Positions 1 through 8,539 are shown, counted from the first letter of the stretch. The stretch is DNA of 64,000 bases from Hyphomicrobiales bacterium (GCA_900470805.1 UCCA01000032.1:14952-78951); one strand, 5' to 3'. Translations and numbers: made by a program. Notes: a model not told the origin generated them from the letters alone.

Positions 1-44
1 CGGATCGCCTGCCTGTTCTTCTCCAGCACTTCCGACGGTTTCAT
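1..44 (-). CDS. 5' end of a gene running off the window, possibly a nucleotidyltransferase-domain protein
   Basis: An ATG at 44 read leftward begins MKPSEVLEKNRQAIR and runs off the window edge. An AGGAGA ribosome binding site lies upstream at a good distance (about 53-59). The opening residues are typical of small MNT-type nucleotidyltransferase-domain proteins, which often start with a short helix like this, but fifteen residues cannot prove a family. It follows uraD in the same direction with about 58 bases between them, so it may be co-transcribed or independent. Confidence 0.45.
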   Translation of the reverse strand, partial: MKPSEVLEKNRQAI

Positions 45-102
45 CGCGCCTGATCTCCTGTGCCGCAACTATAAGCGGCGGGCAGAAAAGAGCAATCCGG
101 GC

Positions 103-600
103 TCAATGCTGCGGCAGGATCACCTCGAGCCTCAGCAGCGCGATCCGCTCGACTTGTTCGGTGGCGGTTTCGAATTCCGCGTCGCGGCTGTTGTCGATCC
201 GCGTCTCGAAGGCCTTCAGGATATCGTCCTTGTCGAGCCCCTTGACGGCGATGATGAAGGGAAAGCCGAACTTCTCGACATAGGCGCTGTTAAGCGTCGT
301 GAAGCGGGCGTGCTCTTCGGCGCTCAACCGGTCGAGCCCGGCGCCGGCCTGCTCCTTTTTGCTGTCCTCGGTCAGTTCACCCGCGACTGCAAGGCGACCG
401 GCGAGATCCGGATGCGCACGCAACACGCCGAGGCGCTCCTCCGCGCTCGCCGCCCGGAAGATCGCCACCAGCGCCGCGTGCACGCGGTCGACATTGAGAT
501 TGTCGCCAACGAAGCCGTCGTCATAGGCCCGCTCGGCGATAAAAGGCGAATGCTCGAAGACGCCGCCGAAGCGCGAGATGAAGTCGTCGCGCGCGATCAT
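103..600 (-). CDS. uraD: OHCU decarboxylase (2-oxo-4-hydroxy-4-carboxy-5-ureidoimidazoline decarboxylase)
   Basis: A 165-residue protein, the usual length for the family. It decarboxylates OHCU to S-allantoin, the last step of urate oxidation, in the cytoplasm. Visible family marks are the HPDL motif (residues 63-66, catalytic His), the S-x-x-E-Q stretch at 80-84 and KFGFPFIIAVKG near 110-121. The start at 600 was chosen over a longer open frame because its ATG overlaps the stop of puuE (TGATG), a classic coupling arrangement, and because the protein then begins where the domain begins. The pairing with puuE supports a role in purine/ureide nitrogen use. Confidence 0.93.
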   Translation of the reverse strand: MIARDDFISRFGGVFEHSPFIAERAYDDGFVGDNLNVDRVHAALVAIFRAASAEERLGVLRAHPDLAGRLAVAGELTEDSKKEQAGAGLDRLSAEEHARFTTLNSAYVEKFGFPFIIAVKGLDKDDILKAFETRIDNSRDAEFETATEQVERIALLRLEVILPQH

Positions 601-1523
601 CAGATTGTCTCCGGTCTGTGGTGCTTGTGCCAGTGCTCGGCGATCTCGATCCGCCGTGGGGTCCAGACCTTCTTGTGACCAAGCACGTATTCCATGAACC
701 GCTTGAGCGCCGCCGCGCGCCCGGGCCGGCCGACCAGACGGCAATGCAGGCCGATCGACAGCATCTTCGGGCTGCCGTCCTTGCCCTCCTGGTAGAGGGT
801 GTCGAACGCATCCTTGAGGTAGGTGAAGAACTGGTCCCCCGAGTTGAAGCCCTGCGGCGTCGCGAAGCGCATGTCGTTGGTGTCGAGCGTATAGGGGATG
901 ATCAGGAACGGCTTTTCGTCGGCGCCCTTCACCCAATAGGGCAGATCGTCGGCGTAACTGTCGGACGAATAGAGAAAGCCGCCCTCCTCCTGAACCAGCC
1001 GCAATGTGTTGTCGGACGGCTTGCCCTGATACATGCCGTAGGGTCGCTCGCCGGTGAGCTCCGTATGCAGCCGCACCGCTTCGAGAATGTGCTTGCGCTC
1101 CAGCTCCTCCGGAAAATCCTTGTATTCCAGCCAGCGATAGCCGTGGCTGGCGATCTCCCAGCCGGCTTCCTTCATGGCCGCCACCGCCTCCGGATTGCGC
1201 GCCATGGCGAGCGTCACGCCATAGACGGTCGCCGGCACTTCAAGCTCGGTGAACATCCGCCACAGCCGCCAGAAACCGGCTCGCGAGCCGTATTCGTAGA
1301 TCGATTCCATGTTGAGATTGCGCTGCCCCGGCCACGCCGCCGCGCCGACAATTTCAGACAACAGGTTTTCCGAGGCCGGATCGCCATCGATGATCGAGCT
1401 TTCGCCACCCTCTTCGTAATTGATCACGAACTGGACGGCGATGCGGGCGTTGCCCGGCCATTTCGGATCGGGCGTGTTGCGGCCGTAACCGACCAGATTG
1501 CGCGGATAAGTTTCGGATACCAT
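600..1523 (-). CDS. puuE: allantoinase PuuE (polysaccharide-deacetylase fold)
   Basis: A 307-residue protein of the NodB/polysaccharide deacetylase fold that hydrolyses allantoin to allantoate without the metal-dependent amidohydrolase fold. It starts MVSETYPRNLVGYGRNTPDP, a family-typical opening, and contains EIASHGYRW (about 123-131) and a GKPSDNT stretch near 165. The start at 1523 is preceded by GGAAGGTGA at proper spacing; a longer frame to 1559 lacks this. Its stop overlaps the uraD start by one base, so the two are translationally coupled. Together they convert OHCU to allantoate; urate hydroxylase and allantoate amidohydrolase are not in the window. Confidence 0.93.
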   Translation of the reverse strand: MVSETYPRNLVGYGRNTPDPKWPGNARIAVQFVINYEEGGESSIIDGDPASENLLSEIVGAAAWPGQRNLNMESIYEYGSRAGFWRLWRMFTELEVPATVYGVTLAMARNPEAVAAMKEAGWEIASHGYRWLEYKDFPEELERKHILEAVRLHTELTGERPYGMYQGKPSDNTLRLVQEEGGFLYSSDSYADDLPYWVKGADEKPFLIIPYTLDTNDMRFATPQGFNSGDQFFTYLKDAFDTLYQEGKDGSPKMLSIGLHCRLVGRPGRAAALKRFMEYVLGHKKVWTPRRIEIAEHWHKHHRPETI

Positions 1524-1650
1524 GAAATCACCTTCCAGAAAGTCGCCGAACGGTAGCACCCGGGCAGCGAATGTCGAGATGGAAACTGCGCGACAGCCTC
1601 ATGCCTCTAATGCACAGCGTGGCCCAAGCGATCGCCACCCGTTCGACAAG

Positions 1651-2130
1651 CTATGACAGCGATGCTTTGCCAGTGAGCGAGCGGCACATGAAGCGACTGA
1701 TGGGCGTGGAACAATAGGGTTGGAAAGGGCCACATAATTGATACCCCGAGCGAACGTACAATTGATGTGCTTCGACATTCCGCACTCCGACCTCCAGCAG
1801 CATTGTGCGCGCGCCAAAACTCACCGCCTGCGATTCTGCCTCCTGTAGCAATGCCACACCGATGCCCGTGCCTCGCTCGCCCGCAGCCATGATCATCCGC
1901 TTGAGTTCCATGGTCCCGTCGAGGCGGTCAAACAGCACGCACAGACCAACCGCCCGCTCAAACAGGCGCGCGACAAAAACATGGGTACCGGGCTTGGCGA
2001 GCGATTCCGAGGTAATCGGCCTTCGGTATTCACCCGGATACAGGACAGCGGCAACCGCGTCCGATTGCGCCAGAAGTGACGAAACGTCATCCTGCAGTGG
2101 ATCTTCGACTTTCACGCGCACCCATTCCAT
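1651..2130 (-). CDS. GNAT family N-acetyltransferase
   Basis: A 159-residue single-domain GNAT protein. The acetyl-CoA binding motif A is seen as MIMAAGERGTGIGVALLQEAE-like sequence (about 79-98, with the R-G-x-G-I-G pattern), followed by the typical LEVGVRNVEAHQLYVRSGYQ segment where N-x-x-A and Y-x-x-x-G-Y mark the C-terminal half of the fold. The substrate cannot be told from sequence. It stands alone between puuE and the DUF1045 gene, with about 127 bases to puuE, so it is probably its own transcription unit. Confidence 0.85.
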   Translation of the reverse strand: MEWVRVKVEDPLQDDVSSLLAQSDAVAAVLYPGEYRRPITSESLAKPGTHVFVARLFERAVGLCVLFDRLDGTMELKRMIMAAGERGTGIGVALLQEAESQAVSFGARTMLLEVGVRNVEAHQLYVRSGYQLCGPFQPYCSTPISRFMCRSLTGKASLS

Positions 2131-2213
2131 CCGGCGAAACTCTGTTGAGTGCTACCAACACGCGCAGATGAATGCGGCTCGCAACACTTGTCAACTCAGC
2201 GGCGACCGTGGCC

Positions 2214-2936
2214 CTAAGCCGGAACCGCGACCCGCTCGCGCCGGGCGCTGACCTTGCCCATCGGATGCAGCGAATGCACCCGGAACGGCCCGCCATTTCC
2301 TTCCTCGATCATCAGCGCCACGTTGGCGATCTTAACCGGGTTGCCGAGCACTGGCTCGAAGACGCTGCGCAGCGTCTGCTCGATGCGCGCCATGTCAGGC
2401 AGGCTGACAGGGCCGGTGAGCGGCATGTGGAAGCGGAATTCGTCCATCACATAGGGGCTCCCCCAGCGGTGCAGGTTGGCGAACTGGGCGGCGGACAGGC
2501 CATCGGGATCGCTGCGTTCGATATCCGCATCGCTGAGCGGCGCGCGATAACCGTCGAACTGTTGGACGATCGCCGATGCCAGATAATGCACGTGCTCGCA
2601 GGGCCGCGACGGCACGAGGCTGTAGGACCCGCCGGTGCGGGCCACTTCGAGGCGCGCAATCGAGAACGGCGTCAGCGTGCCGCAGAACCGCATCAGATCC
2701 CGCAGAAGTTGCGCCTCCGATACGTCGGATGCCAGCCGAAACGGCGCCTTCAGCGCGCCGTGAAAGCCATAGCGCCGCGGCACGGCAGTGTGAAACGCCA
2801 CCTCGTGGATGCTCATGCCGCGGATCGCCGTCGGCTCGACCATCTGGCCGGAAAACACGTTCCGCCCAAGCCAGTTGGCAGCCGCATGCGACAGCGGATC
2901 ATTGGCGGCTGGCGTGAAGCAAATGGCATAGCGCAT
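2214..2936 (-). CDS. DUF1045 protein, 2H phosphoesterase-like ('phosphonate metabolism' family)
   Basis: A 240-residue protein starting MRYAICFTPA, the standard opening of the DUF1045 family. It shows two H-x-[T/L]-x elements expected of 2H phosphoesterases: HGALKAPF at 59-66 and FHMPLT at 169-174. Some relatives sit in phn operons and act as cyclic-phosphate diesterases, but no phn gene is near here, so the substrate is open. The start at 2936 has GGAGA about seven bases upstream; the open frame continues to 2993 without family similarity. Confidence 0.83.
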   Translation of the reverse strand: MRYAICFTPAANDPLSHAAANWLGRNVFSGQMVEPTAIRGMSIHEVAFHTAVPRRYGFHGALKAPFRLASDVSEAQLLRDLMRFCGTLTPFSIARLEVARTGGSYSLVPSRPCEHVHYLASAIVQQFDGYRAPLSDADIERSDPDGLSAAQFANLHRWGSPYVMDEFRFHMPLTGPVSLPDMARIEQTLRSVFEPVLGNPVKIANVALMIEEGNGGPFRVHSLHPMGKVSARRERVAVPA

Positions 2937-3049
2937 GCGGTGTCTCCGTCGGCAACAAGGCGCGCGACTCGTGAGCGCGCTGCCTTTTTGCAAGCAGATA
3001 GGTGATTTGCATGACAGATTGACGAAGCGCAGCGATCGCTAATTCACGT

Positions 3050-4237
3050 TTAACGTGAAGCCACGTGAATGTGATTGATCAAATGGAAGCTGTCGGGCAC
3101 GGCAAACCGCTGCTCGTCGCCCGCAGCCATCCGCACCACCGCTTCCGCCAGGCGATGCGCCAGCCCGAAGCTGACCTTGAAACCGCCCGTCAGTGCCAGG
3201 AGATTGCCGTGATCGGGATGCCGCCCGATCATCGGGTCGCGATCGATCGCCTTCGGCCGCAGCCCTGCCCAGCGCTCGATCACAGGCGCCTCACCCAGCA
3301 GCGGCACCAGCGCCCGCGCCTTGTCGACAAGCACGTCGAGCTGGCCGTCGGTGGCATAGGCGTCGTCGAACCGGTTCTCGCTGGTGCTGCCGATCGCCAC
3401 GTGGCCACCCTCATGCGCCACAATATAAAGTCCATCACGAAAGATGGTCGGCAGCGACGGGTCGATATCCGCCTTGAGCAGCGCCGACTGCCCCTTGACC
3501 GGCTGGCCGAGCGGCTGCGTCAGGCCTGTCGTATGGCGCGCCAACAGCGGAAAGGACTGATGCCCGGCGGCGATGACGCAATGGCCGAAAGCGACAGTTC
3601 CGAGGACGGTCTCCGCGACACCGCGTGCCGGATCGATATCGGCAATGGCGGTGTTCTCGACGATACGAACATGCCGCGCACGCCGGAGATAGGCCACAAG
3701 CACCGCGCACAACGACCGTGGCGCCACCCGCCCGGCGAGCGTGTCGCGCACGAAGCCACCCTCGTTTCCGGCAGCGTCAGGCCAACCCGCGATCTCGGGC
3801 GCATCGAGGACATCCCAGTGAAATCGACGGTCGCCGGCCTGCCAATGGGTGTCGGCATCGACGGAACGCTCGAGCGCGATCTGGCGCAGATGCGGCTTTG
3901 GCAATGGAATGAGGCGTCCGGAACGGCGGTAACCGGTCGATAGGCCAGTTTCACCCTCGATTGTGGCGATCTCGGCTTCCAGCGCCACAAGTGCCTCGAA
4001 CTGGAACTGCTTCTTGGCGTTCCACTGATCCGGCATATGCGGCATCAGCGCCCCGAGCAGCCCGCCGCTCGCCCCCTGCCCGAGCGCACCGGCATCGATC
4101 AGCAGCGTGTCGATCCCCATCCGCTCCGCAAACACCGCCGCCCACAGGCCCATGATGCCGCCACCGACGATCAACAATGCTGCGGACGATTGACCCGAAG
4201 GCAAGGCCGGACTATCGGCTGGTGACATGACAGACAT
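3050..4237 (-). CDS. FAD-dependent oxidoreductase, stand-alone MnmC oxidase-like protein
   Basis: A 395-residue DAO-fold flavoenzyme with an N-terminal dinucleotide site (VGGGIMG, residues 24-30, followed by the acidic LLIDAG strand end) and a C-terminal RWAGLRPKAIDRDPMIGRHPDHGNLLALTGG segment of the glycine/D-amino-acid oxidase family. Its divergent neighbour is MnmD, the methyltransferase half of E. coli MnmC, so the best guess is the oxidase half that removes carboxymethyl from cmnm5(s2)U34 of tRNA. The start could be ATG 4237 or ATG 4228; both overlap the mnmD start. A general D-amino-acid dehydrogenase role is the alternative. Confidence 0.75.
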   Translation of the reverse strand: MSVMSPADSPALPSGQSSAALLIVGGGIMGLWAAVFAERMGIDTLLIDAGALGQGASGGLLGALMPHMPDQWNAKKQFQFEALVALEAEIATIEGETGLSTGYRRSGRLIPLPKPHLRQIALERSVDADTHWQAGDRRFHWDVLDAPEIAGWPDAAGNEGGFVRDTLAGRVAPRSLCAVLVAYLRRARHVRIVENTAIADIDPARGVAETVLGTVAFGHCVIAAGHQSFPLLARHTTGLTQPLGQPVKGQSALLKADIDPSLPTIFRDGLYIVAHEGGHVAIGSTSENRFDDAYATDGQLDVLVDKARALVPLLGEAPVIERWAGLRPKAIDRDPMIGRHPDHGNLLALTGGFKVSFGLAHRLAEAVVRMAAGDEQRFAVPDSFHLINHIHVASR

Positions 4238-5006
4238 CGATCCCGATCAGATTGGCTTGGCGCGGCCGGGCCCAGCCCAGATTGACACAGCGCCGATCGA
4301 CACGGCGCAGAGTGAAATCGCAAATCAGCCGCTGGAATGGCGCGACGGCGATATGCCCTATTCGCCGGCCTTTGGCGATCATTTTTATTGCCAGACCGAC
4401 GGCCGGCTTGAATGCGGCCACGTGTTTCTGGCCGGCAACGGCCTGCCCGAGCGCTGGCGCGACCGGCGCAGCTTCCGCATCGGCGAACTCGGCTTCGGCA
4501 CCGGCCTGAACTTCGCCGAGACCTGGCGACAGTGGAAACAGCAGCGCGGGCCGGGCCAGCAGCTGCACTTCACCTCCTTCGAGCTCTATCCGATGCAACG
4601 CGACGAGATCGACCGCGCTTTGTCGCACTGGCCGGAGATCGATGCCGAGCGGCAGGCGCTGACAGCGGCATGGCCTGATACGCCGGAGGGCATTGTCATG
4701 CTCAGGCTCGACGAACAGACCACGCTCAGCGTCGTCTGCGGTCGCGCACTGGACGGCGTCGCGGCTGCCGATCCGGACTTCGACGCATGGTATCTCGATG
4801 GCTTCGCGCCCTCGAAGAACGCCGACATGTGGTCGGAAGAGCTGATGCGCCTCGTCTGTGAGAAGACGGTGCCCTCGGGCAGCTTCGCGACTTACGCCGC
4901 GGCCGGTTTCGTGCGCAGAAATCTCGGCGCGGCGGGCTTCATCGTCGAGCGTCGGCCGGGCTTTGCCGGCAAGCGCGAGATGCTTTGCGGTGTCAAGCCG
5001 GGCTGA
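4227..5006 (+). CDS. mnmD: tRNA 5-methylaminomethyl-2-thiouridine methyltransferase MnmD
   Basis: A 259-residue SAM-dependent methyltransferase matching the N-terminal half of bifunctional MnmC. Seen are GELGFGTGLNF (about 86-96, SAM motif I), the DAWYLDGFAPSKN segment near 190-203 that is diagnostic for this family, and the WRDGDMPYSPAFGDHFY entry segment. It would methylate nm5(s2)U34 of tRNAs to mnm5(s2)U34. The first 35 residues are a weakly conserved extension. The start overlaps that of the divergent flavoenzyme, which is odd for divergent genes; no strong ribosome binding site is visible. Confidence 0.88.
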   Translation: MTDIDPDQIGLARPGPAQIDTAPIDTAQSEIANQPLEWRDGDMPYSPAFGDHFYCQTDGRLECGHVFLAGNGLPERWRDRRSFRIGELGFGTGLNFAETWRQWKQQRGPGQQLHFTSFELYPMQRDEIDRALSHWPEIDAERQALTAAWPDTPEGIVMLRLDEQTTLSVVCGRALDGVAAADPDFDAWYLDGFAPSKNADMWSEELMRLVCEKTVPSGSFATYAAAGFVRRNLGAAGFIVERRPGFAGKREMLCGVKPG

Positions 5007-5048
5007 TATCGCAGCGTCCGTCGTAACAGCGACAGACCTCGGGCTGCG

Positions 5049-5936
5049 TCAGAAGCTCTTCGCTGTCTCCGGCGGATCGAGCGCGGCGACGTCGCCCGGG
5101 CGGTCGCGCTTGATATATTCGCTGACCAGCGGCGCGGCGGCAGCGGGGTTGCTGAAATTCCAGATGCCGGAGCGCGCGCCTTCCATGATCGTCGCGTAGA
5201 CGGCAAGATCGATCGCCTGGCGCACGGCAAGCTGGGTCGGCTCGTTGCGCGTATAGCCCGCCTCCGCCTGCAGGATCTTGTCGGTGGAAACGAACTTGTA
5301 GACATTTGCGCTGATACCGGCCGAATAGACGGTTTTGGTCGTAGTTACGCTCAGCATCACTTCGCCGGTCTGAACGGACACCAGCCGCACGCCGACCGTC
5401 ACCACGTCGCGCCGATATTGCGCGTTGCCGCCGATGCCGAGGAAGCTTGCGCCGACCCCACCGGTGATCGTGTTGGCATCATAGGTCAGGATGCCGCCCT
5501 GGACGATCAGGCCGGCAAAGCGGATCGGCGGCAATGTCTTCATGGCGTCAAGCGAATATTCCTGCCGGGTCGCCCGGATCAACTGGCGCTCCTGCAGCAG
5601 GTCGTTCAGCCCGGTGCGCTCGACGACGGTGAACCAGCTGCCGCCGCCGGCCCGCTTCAGCGCGTCGATGATCAGCCCGGAACCGCCTTGCGTCACGGCC
5701 CGCGAAAACACCGCGACATTGTCGTTCGGCTCGTTCTTTCCCGTCAGATCGGGAAACTGATAGACGGCGATATCGACCTTCTTGGCAGGCGCCGGAAGAT
5801 TTTCGAGATGGGTGCGCGTCGGCGACGGCGGCGTGACGATCGGTGGCTCCTGAAGCGGCTCCCGGGCGCCTGTCGTTTCCGAACAGCCCGCGAGCAGCAA
5901 TGCACCGAGGATGGCGATAACTCTAACCGTTTGCAT
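5049..5936 (-). CDS. csgG: curli secretion channel lipoprotein CsgG
   Basis: A 295-residue outer-membrane lipoprotein. A signal peptide with lipobox LLAG-C (Cys18) is followed by the CsgG/HfaB core, including VDIAVYQFPDLTG, WFTVVERTGLNDLLQERQLIR, the RFAGLIVQGGILTYD strand and a C-terminal helix. CsgG forms the nonameric pore for curlin export. The start at 5936 is chosen because GTGGAAG precedes it; an in-frame ATG lies at 5951. It is the last gene of the curli operon, about 30 bases after csgF. Confidence 0.93.
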   Translation of the reverse strand: MQTVRVIAILGALLLAGCSETTGAREPLQEPPIVTPPSPTRTHLENLPAPAKKVDIAVYQFPDLTGKNEPNDNVAVFSRAVTQGGSGLIIDALKRAGGGSWFTVVERTGLNDLLQERQLIRATRQEYSLDAMKTLPPIRFAGLIVQGGILTYDANTITGGVGASFLGIGGNAQYRRDVVTVGVRLVSVQTGEVMLSVTTTKTVYSAGISANVYKFVSTDKILQAEAGYTRNEPTQLAVRQAIDLAVYATIMEGARSGIWNFSNPAAAAPLVSEYIKRDRPGDVAALDPPETAKSF

Positions 5937-5966
5937 ACGCGATACTTCCACGAGACAAGAGTTTCA

Positions 5967-6389
5967 TTACGGGGTCGCAGGGATGGTGACGTTGGTGATC
6001 GTCGATCCATCATTGATGCTGATCTGGATCTCGGCGCCGACGCGCACGAACGAAATGGTCGTTCCGGCCAAAGTGTAGGTGCCGCTCGTCTGCGCATTGG
6101 CGCCGAACAATGATTGGGTGATCTGGTTTGCCAGCGATGCGTAGAGCTGGCTGGTCAGCTGGTTGGCGAACATCTGGCCCGGCGTCAGCGCCGATACCCC
6201 GCTGGCCGCGCTTCGGCCGCTGTCCTTGTATTGATTCTGCGCATCGGCCTGCGACATCATCCAGTTGCCGTTGAGCGGGCTGCCGCCGAAGGACGGATTG
6301 ACCGGCGTGTAGACCAGACTGCCCGCCTGCGCCGCGCCGGCACTAAGAAGTGCAAAAAGCACGAAAGTCGTTCTGAATATCTGCGCCAT
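5967..6389 (-). CDS. csgF: curli assembly protein CsgF
   Basis: A 140-residue exported protein with a clear signal peptide (about residues 1-22, ending AAQA) followed by the signature LVYTPVNPSFGGSPLNGNW of CsgF, the part that inserts into the CsgG pore. The remainder (GQMFANQLTSQLYASLANQIT) is the family's helical neck. The ATG at 6389 has AAAGGTG upstream; an in-frame GTG at 6398 would sit on that site. It starts five bases after csgB and precedes csgG. Confidence 0.92.
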   Translation of the reverse strand: MAQIFRTTFVLFALLSAGAAQAGSLVYTPVNPSFGGSPLNGNWMMSQADAQNQYKDSGRSAASGVSALTPGQMFANQLTSQLYASLANQITQSLFGANAQTSGTYTLAGTTISFVRVGAEIQISINDGSTITNVTIPATP

Positions 6390-6394
6390 CGTCG

Positions 6395-6847
6395 TCACCT
6401 TTGGCCGAACTGTTGGATCGTCACCGTCTTGCCGCTCATCGTCGACGAGAGGCCGTAGCTCAGGCCGCTGCCGACCTGCGTCTGCGAGATGGTGTTGTTG
6501 CTTCCGGTCAGCGCCACGCTGGCGCTGTTGTTGTTGCCCACCTGCAGGCTGTCGACGCTGTTGGCGTTACCGATCAGCGAGTAGGACACCCAGTTTCCGT
6601 CGCCCACCTGGGTCTCCGTCACCCGGTTCGCGGTTCCGGTCTGGGTGATCGAGGCGGTGTTGTTGTTGCCTGTCTGCTCGACCAAGGCGACGTTGCCGCC
6701 GCCGGATGGTGCGGCGGTGCTGCCTGGCGGCGAGAGGAGATAGCTGCCCAGATCCGTATAGCTAGGGCCGGCATCCTGCGCGTGGCCCGAAACAGCACCC
6801 CAGAAAACGCCCGCGATCGCCATCATGATGGAATATCTATTTGCCAT
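6395..6847 (-). CDS. csgB: curlin-repeat protein, likely minor curlin/nucleator CsgB
   Basis: A 150-residue exported protein: signal peptide (about 1-24), a 40-residue linker rich in Pro, Ser and Gly, then curlin repeats of the form Q-x-G-x-x-N-x-A (EQTGNNNTASITQTGTANRV, LQVGNNNSASVALTGSNN). The C-terminus GKTVTIQQFGQR departs from the repeat, as in CsgB nucleators that anchor to the cell surface. Its placement between csgH and csgF supports the minor subunit role. The start at 6847 has GAGGTG upstream and overlaps the csgH end by 11 bases. Confidence 0.8.
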   Translation of the reverse strand: MANRYSIMMAIAGVFWGAVSGHAQDAGPSYTDLGSYLLSPPGSTAAPSGGGNVALVEQTGNNNTASITQTGTANRVTETQVGDGNWVSYSLIGNANSVDSLQVGNNNSASVALTGSNNTISQTQVGSGLSYGLSSTMSGKTVTIQQFGQR

Positions 6848-7166
6848 TGGACACCTCGTCGAAGGCGCAGGCGAACTGTGCGCCGAGCGCATCACCACTG
6901 AACTGGACACGAATGCGGGTGTTGCGGCTGAAATCGAGTTTCGCCTCGCCGACGAAAACCGGCTCGCTGGTCGGAATGCTGAACGAGCCCGATTGCGAAA
7001 CGTTCGAATTGCCGCTGCGTCCTTCTTTCAGGACTTCGAAGCGATACTTGCCGAACGCAGGCACGGCGCTGACAATCCGCCCTCTCAGGCGAATGGCGCC
7101 TTTCGAGCGGGTCGCATCGACCGTGCACGTGATTGCCGGAGGTGCTCCGGCATCCATTCCACTCAT
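6837..7166 (-). CDS. csgH: CsgH-like curli inhibitor/chaperone (CsgC functional counterpart)
   Basis: A 109-residue beta-rich protein starting MSGMDAGAPPAITCTVDATR with a strong GGAGGGGG ribosome binding site. Position (directly after csgA, before csgB), length and the pattern of hydrophobic beta strands, with Cys residues in ITCTV and FACAFD that could pair, fit CsgH, the alphaproteobacterial CsgC-like inhibitor of premature curlin aggregation. Assignment rests on context plus fold-like features. Oddly, no signal peptide is visible at this start or in the upstream open frame, although the role would be periplasmic. Confidence 0.7.
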   Translation of the reverse strand: MSGMDAGAPPAITCTVDATRSKGAIRLRGRIVSAVPAFGKYRFEVLKEGRSGNSNVSQSGSFSIPTSEPVFVGEAKLDFSRNTRIRVQFSGDALGAQFACAFDEVSNGK

Positions 7167-7184
7167 AGATCCCCCCTCCAGGAA

Positions 7185-7207
7185 GCGAGGCGGCAAAGCC
7201 GCCTCGC
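7185..7207 (-). terminator. perfect hairpin between csgA and csgH (attenuator or mRNA stabiliser)
   Basis: A 10-base arm GCGAGGCGGC, loop AAA, and its exact complement, lying 14 bases after the csgA stop and 18 bases before the csgH start. There is no U-tract. It probably lowers read-through or protects the csgA message, giving much more major curlin than accessory proteins. Confidence 0.7.
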
Positions 7208-7221
7208 CCTGATGCACTGCG

Positions 7222-8283
7222 TTAGTTCTGGACGATGCTGAGGGCGTTGCCGGCGCCGTTCTGTGACGTGACAGAAACGTTGCCGTCGTTGCTCTGGGCG
7301 AGGGTGAGGCTATTGCCGCCACTTCCGTCCTGACCGTAGCTTGCGTAGTTGTTGGAACCGGTTTGCGTAACGGTAGCGCTGTTATAGACGCTTCCGCTGT
7401 TGAACTGCGAACCGTAGATCTGGTTGCTGTTGCCGGTTTGCGTCAGGTTCGCCAAGGAATAGCTGCCCTGGTTGTTCAGAACGTAGTTGTTGTTGCCGGC
7501 CTGAACGATCGACGCGTTCGAATAGATGCCTGCCTGTGTCGAGGCGATCTGGTTGCTGAAACCCTGCTGATAGGCGTTGGCATACAGCGCATCGCCGTTC
7601 TGGCTGATATTCATGCTATTGCCGTCGCCGCCGCCTTGCAGGGCAACAACGCCGCCTTGGCTCCCCGTATTCTGGCCGATGGTGATGGCGTTGTTGCTGC
7701 CGGGCGCAGTCCAACGGCCAGTGGATTGGTCGTTGCCCCATGTCCCTTGGCGAACATAGGCGACGCCGCCGGTGCCGGTCTGGGTCAGCGATGTGTTGTT
7801 ATGGTAGCCACCCTGCAGGATGTCGAAGCCGTTGCGGGTTCCGTCCTGAACAACCGTTACCTTGCCATCCGTCGACGTGCCGTCCTGCTGGATCGCATTG
7901 TAGGCGCCGCCGTTGTTGTAGGCGATGTAGCCATAGCCGTTCTGGGTACCGGACTGCTGAAGTTCGACGTCGTTGCCGTTGCCAGACTGGCTAATCTGGG
8001 CGGAGTTCTGCGTACCGGACTGGTAACCGGCGGCATCACGCGAGACCCAGTTGTTGCTCCCGACCTGGTTGATCGTGAGAGCGTTGCCGCCAGAGCCGGC
8101 GCCATTCTGCTGGACGAAGGAATTACCACCAGAGCCAACATGATTGTGGTCGCCGCCCTGGACCACCGAGGCGTTCTGGCTGTTGTGGTACTGATTAAGA
8201 TAGACAGTATTGCTGCCAGCGAAAGCAGAAGATGCGCCCAGGAGCGCAACAACCGCCGTCGACAAGAGAAGTTTGGTTCTCAT
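7222..8283 (-). CDS. csgA: major curlin-like amyloid subunit, expanded repeat form
   Basis: A 353-residue exported protein, more than twice the length of E. coli CsgA. The signal peptide is MRTKLLLSTAVVALLGASSA plus FA (about 1-22). The mature part is almost wholly degenerate curlin repeats (Q-x-G-x-x-N-x-[A/S]-x-x-x-Q), well over ten, for example TVTQTGSNNYASYGQDGSGG, with N, Q, G and S dominating. It ends ALSIVQN, like a terminal repeat. GGAGGA lies just before the ATG. It is the first gene of the operon csgA-csgH-csgB-csgF-csgG; csgE and a CsgD-type regulator are not present nearby. Confidence 0.88.
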   Translation of the reverse strand: MRTKLLLSTAVVALLGASSAFAGSNTVYLNQYHNSQNASVVQGGDHNHVGSGGNSFVQQNGAGSGGNALTINQVGSNNWVSRDAAGYQSGTQNSAQISQSGNGNDVELQQSGTQNGYGYIAYNNGGAYNAIQQDGTSTDGKVTVVQDGTRNGFDILQGGYHNNTSLTQTGTGGVAYVRQGTWGNDQSTGRWTAPGSNNAITIGQNTGSQGGVVALQGGGDGNSMNISQNGDALYANAYQQGFSNQIASTQAGIYSNASIVQAGNNNYVLNNQGSYSLANLTQTGNSNQIYGSQFNSGSVYNSATVTQTGSNNYASYGQDGSGGNSLTLAQSNDGNVSVTSQNGAGNALSIVQN

Positions 8284-8539
8284 TTTCGTCCTCCAATATG
8301 AGAATTTGTGGATTTTTTCGTGCCGCTTGCTTCTCGGAACTGACGCAATACTTTCATGATTACCGATTTCTTAATAAAGCACACATTTATATACGTTTCA
8401 CAACTGTAAATCGTCTTTTCCCGGGATCATCCAAAGTGGGTAAGCCATTGCTTAAATATGACGGCTCCCGAGGATTGAAAATTTTTCCCGAGTGGTGTTG
8501 TCTGCTTTTTAAAAGACGTGAGGCTGGGAGAGACACCGA
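8284..8539. promoter_or_regulatory. divergent intergenic region, curli operon and secreted protein
   Basis: 256 bases between two divergent genes, visibly AT-richer than the flanks (around 8350-8420). It must hold the curli promoter and that of the rightward gene at 8540. No operator or sigma-70 box could be assigned with confidence. Confidence 0.5.

Noticed and set aside
7185..8283. Curlin repeat DNA considered as a CRISPR array or satellite repeat
   Set aside because: The periodicity is at protein level with degenerate codons, in one open frame; no identical DNA repeats with unique spacers.
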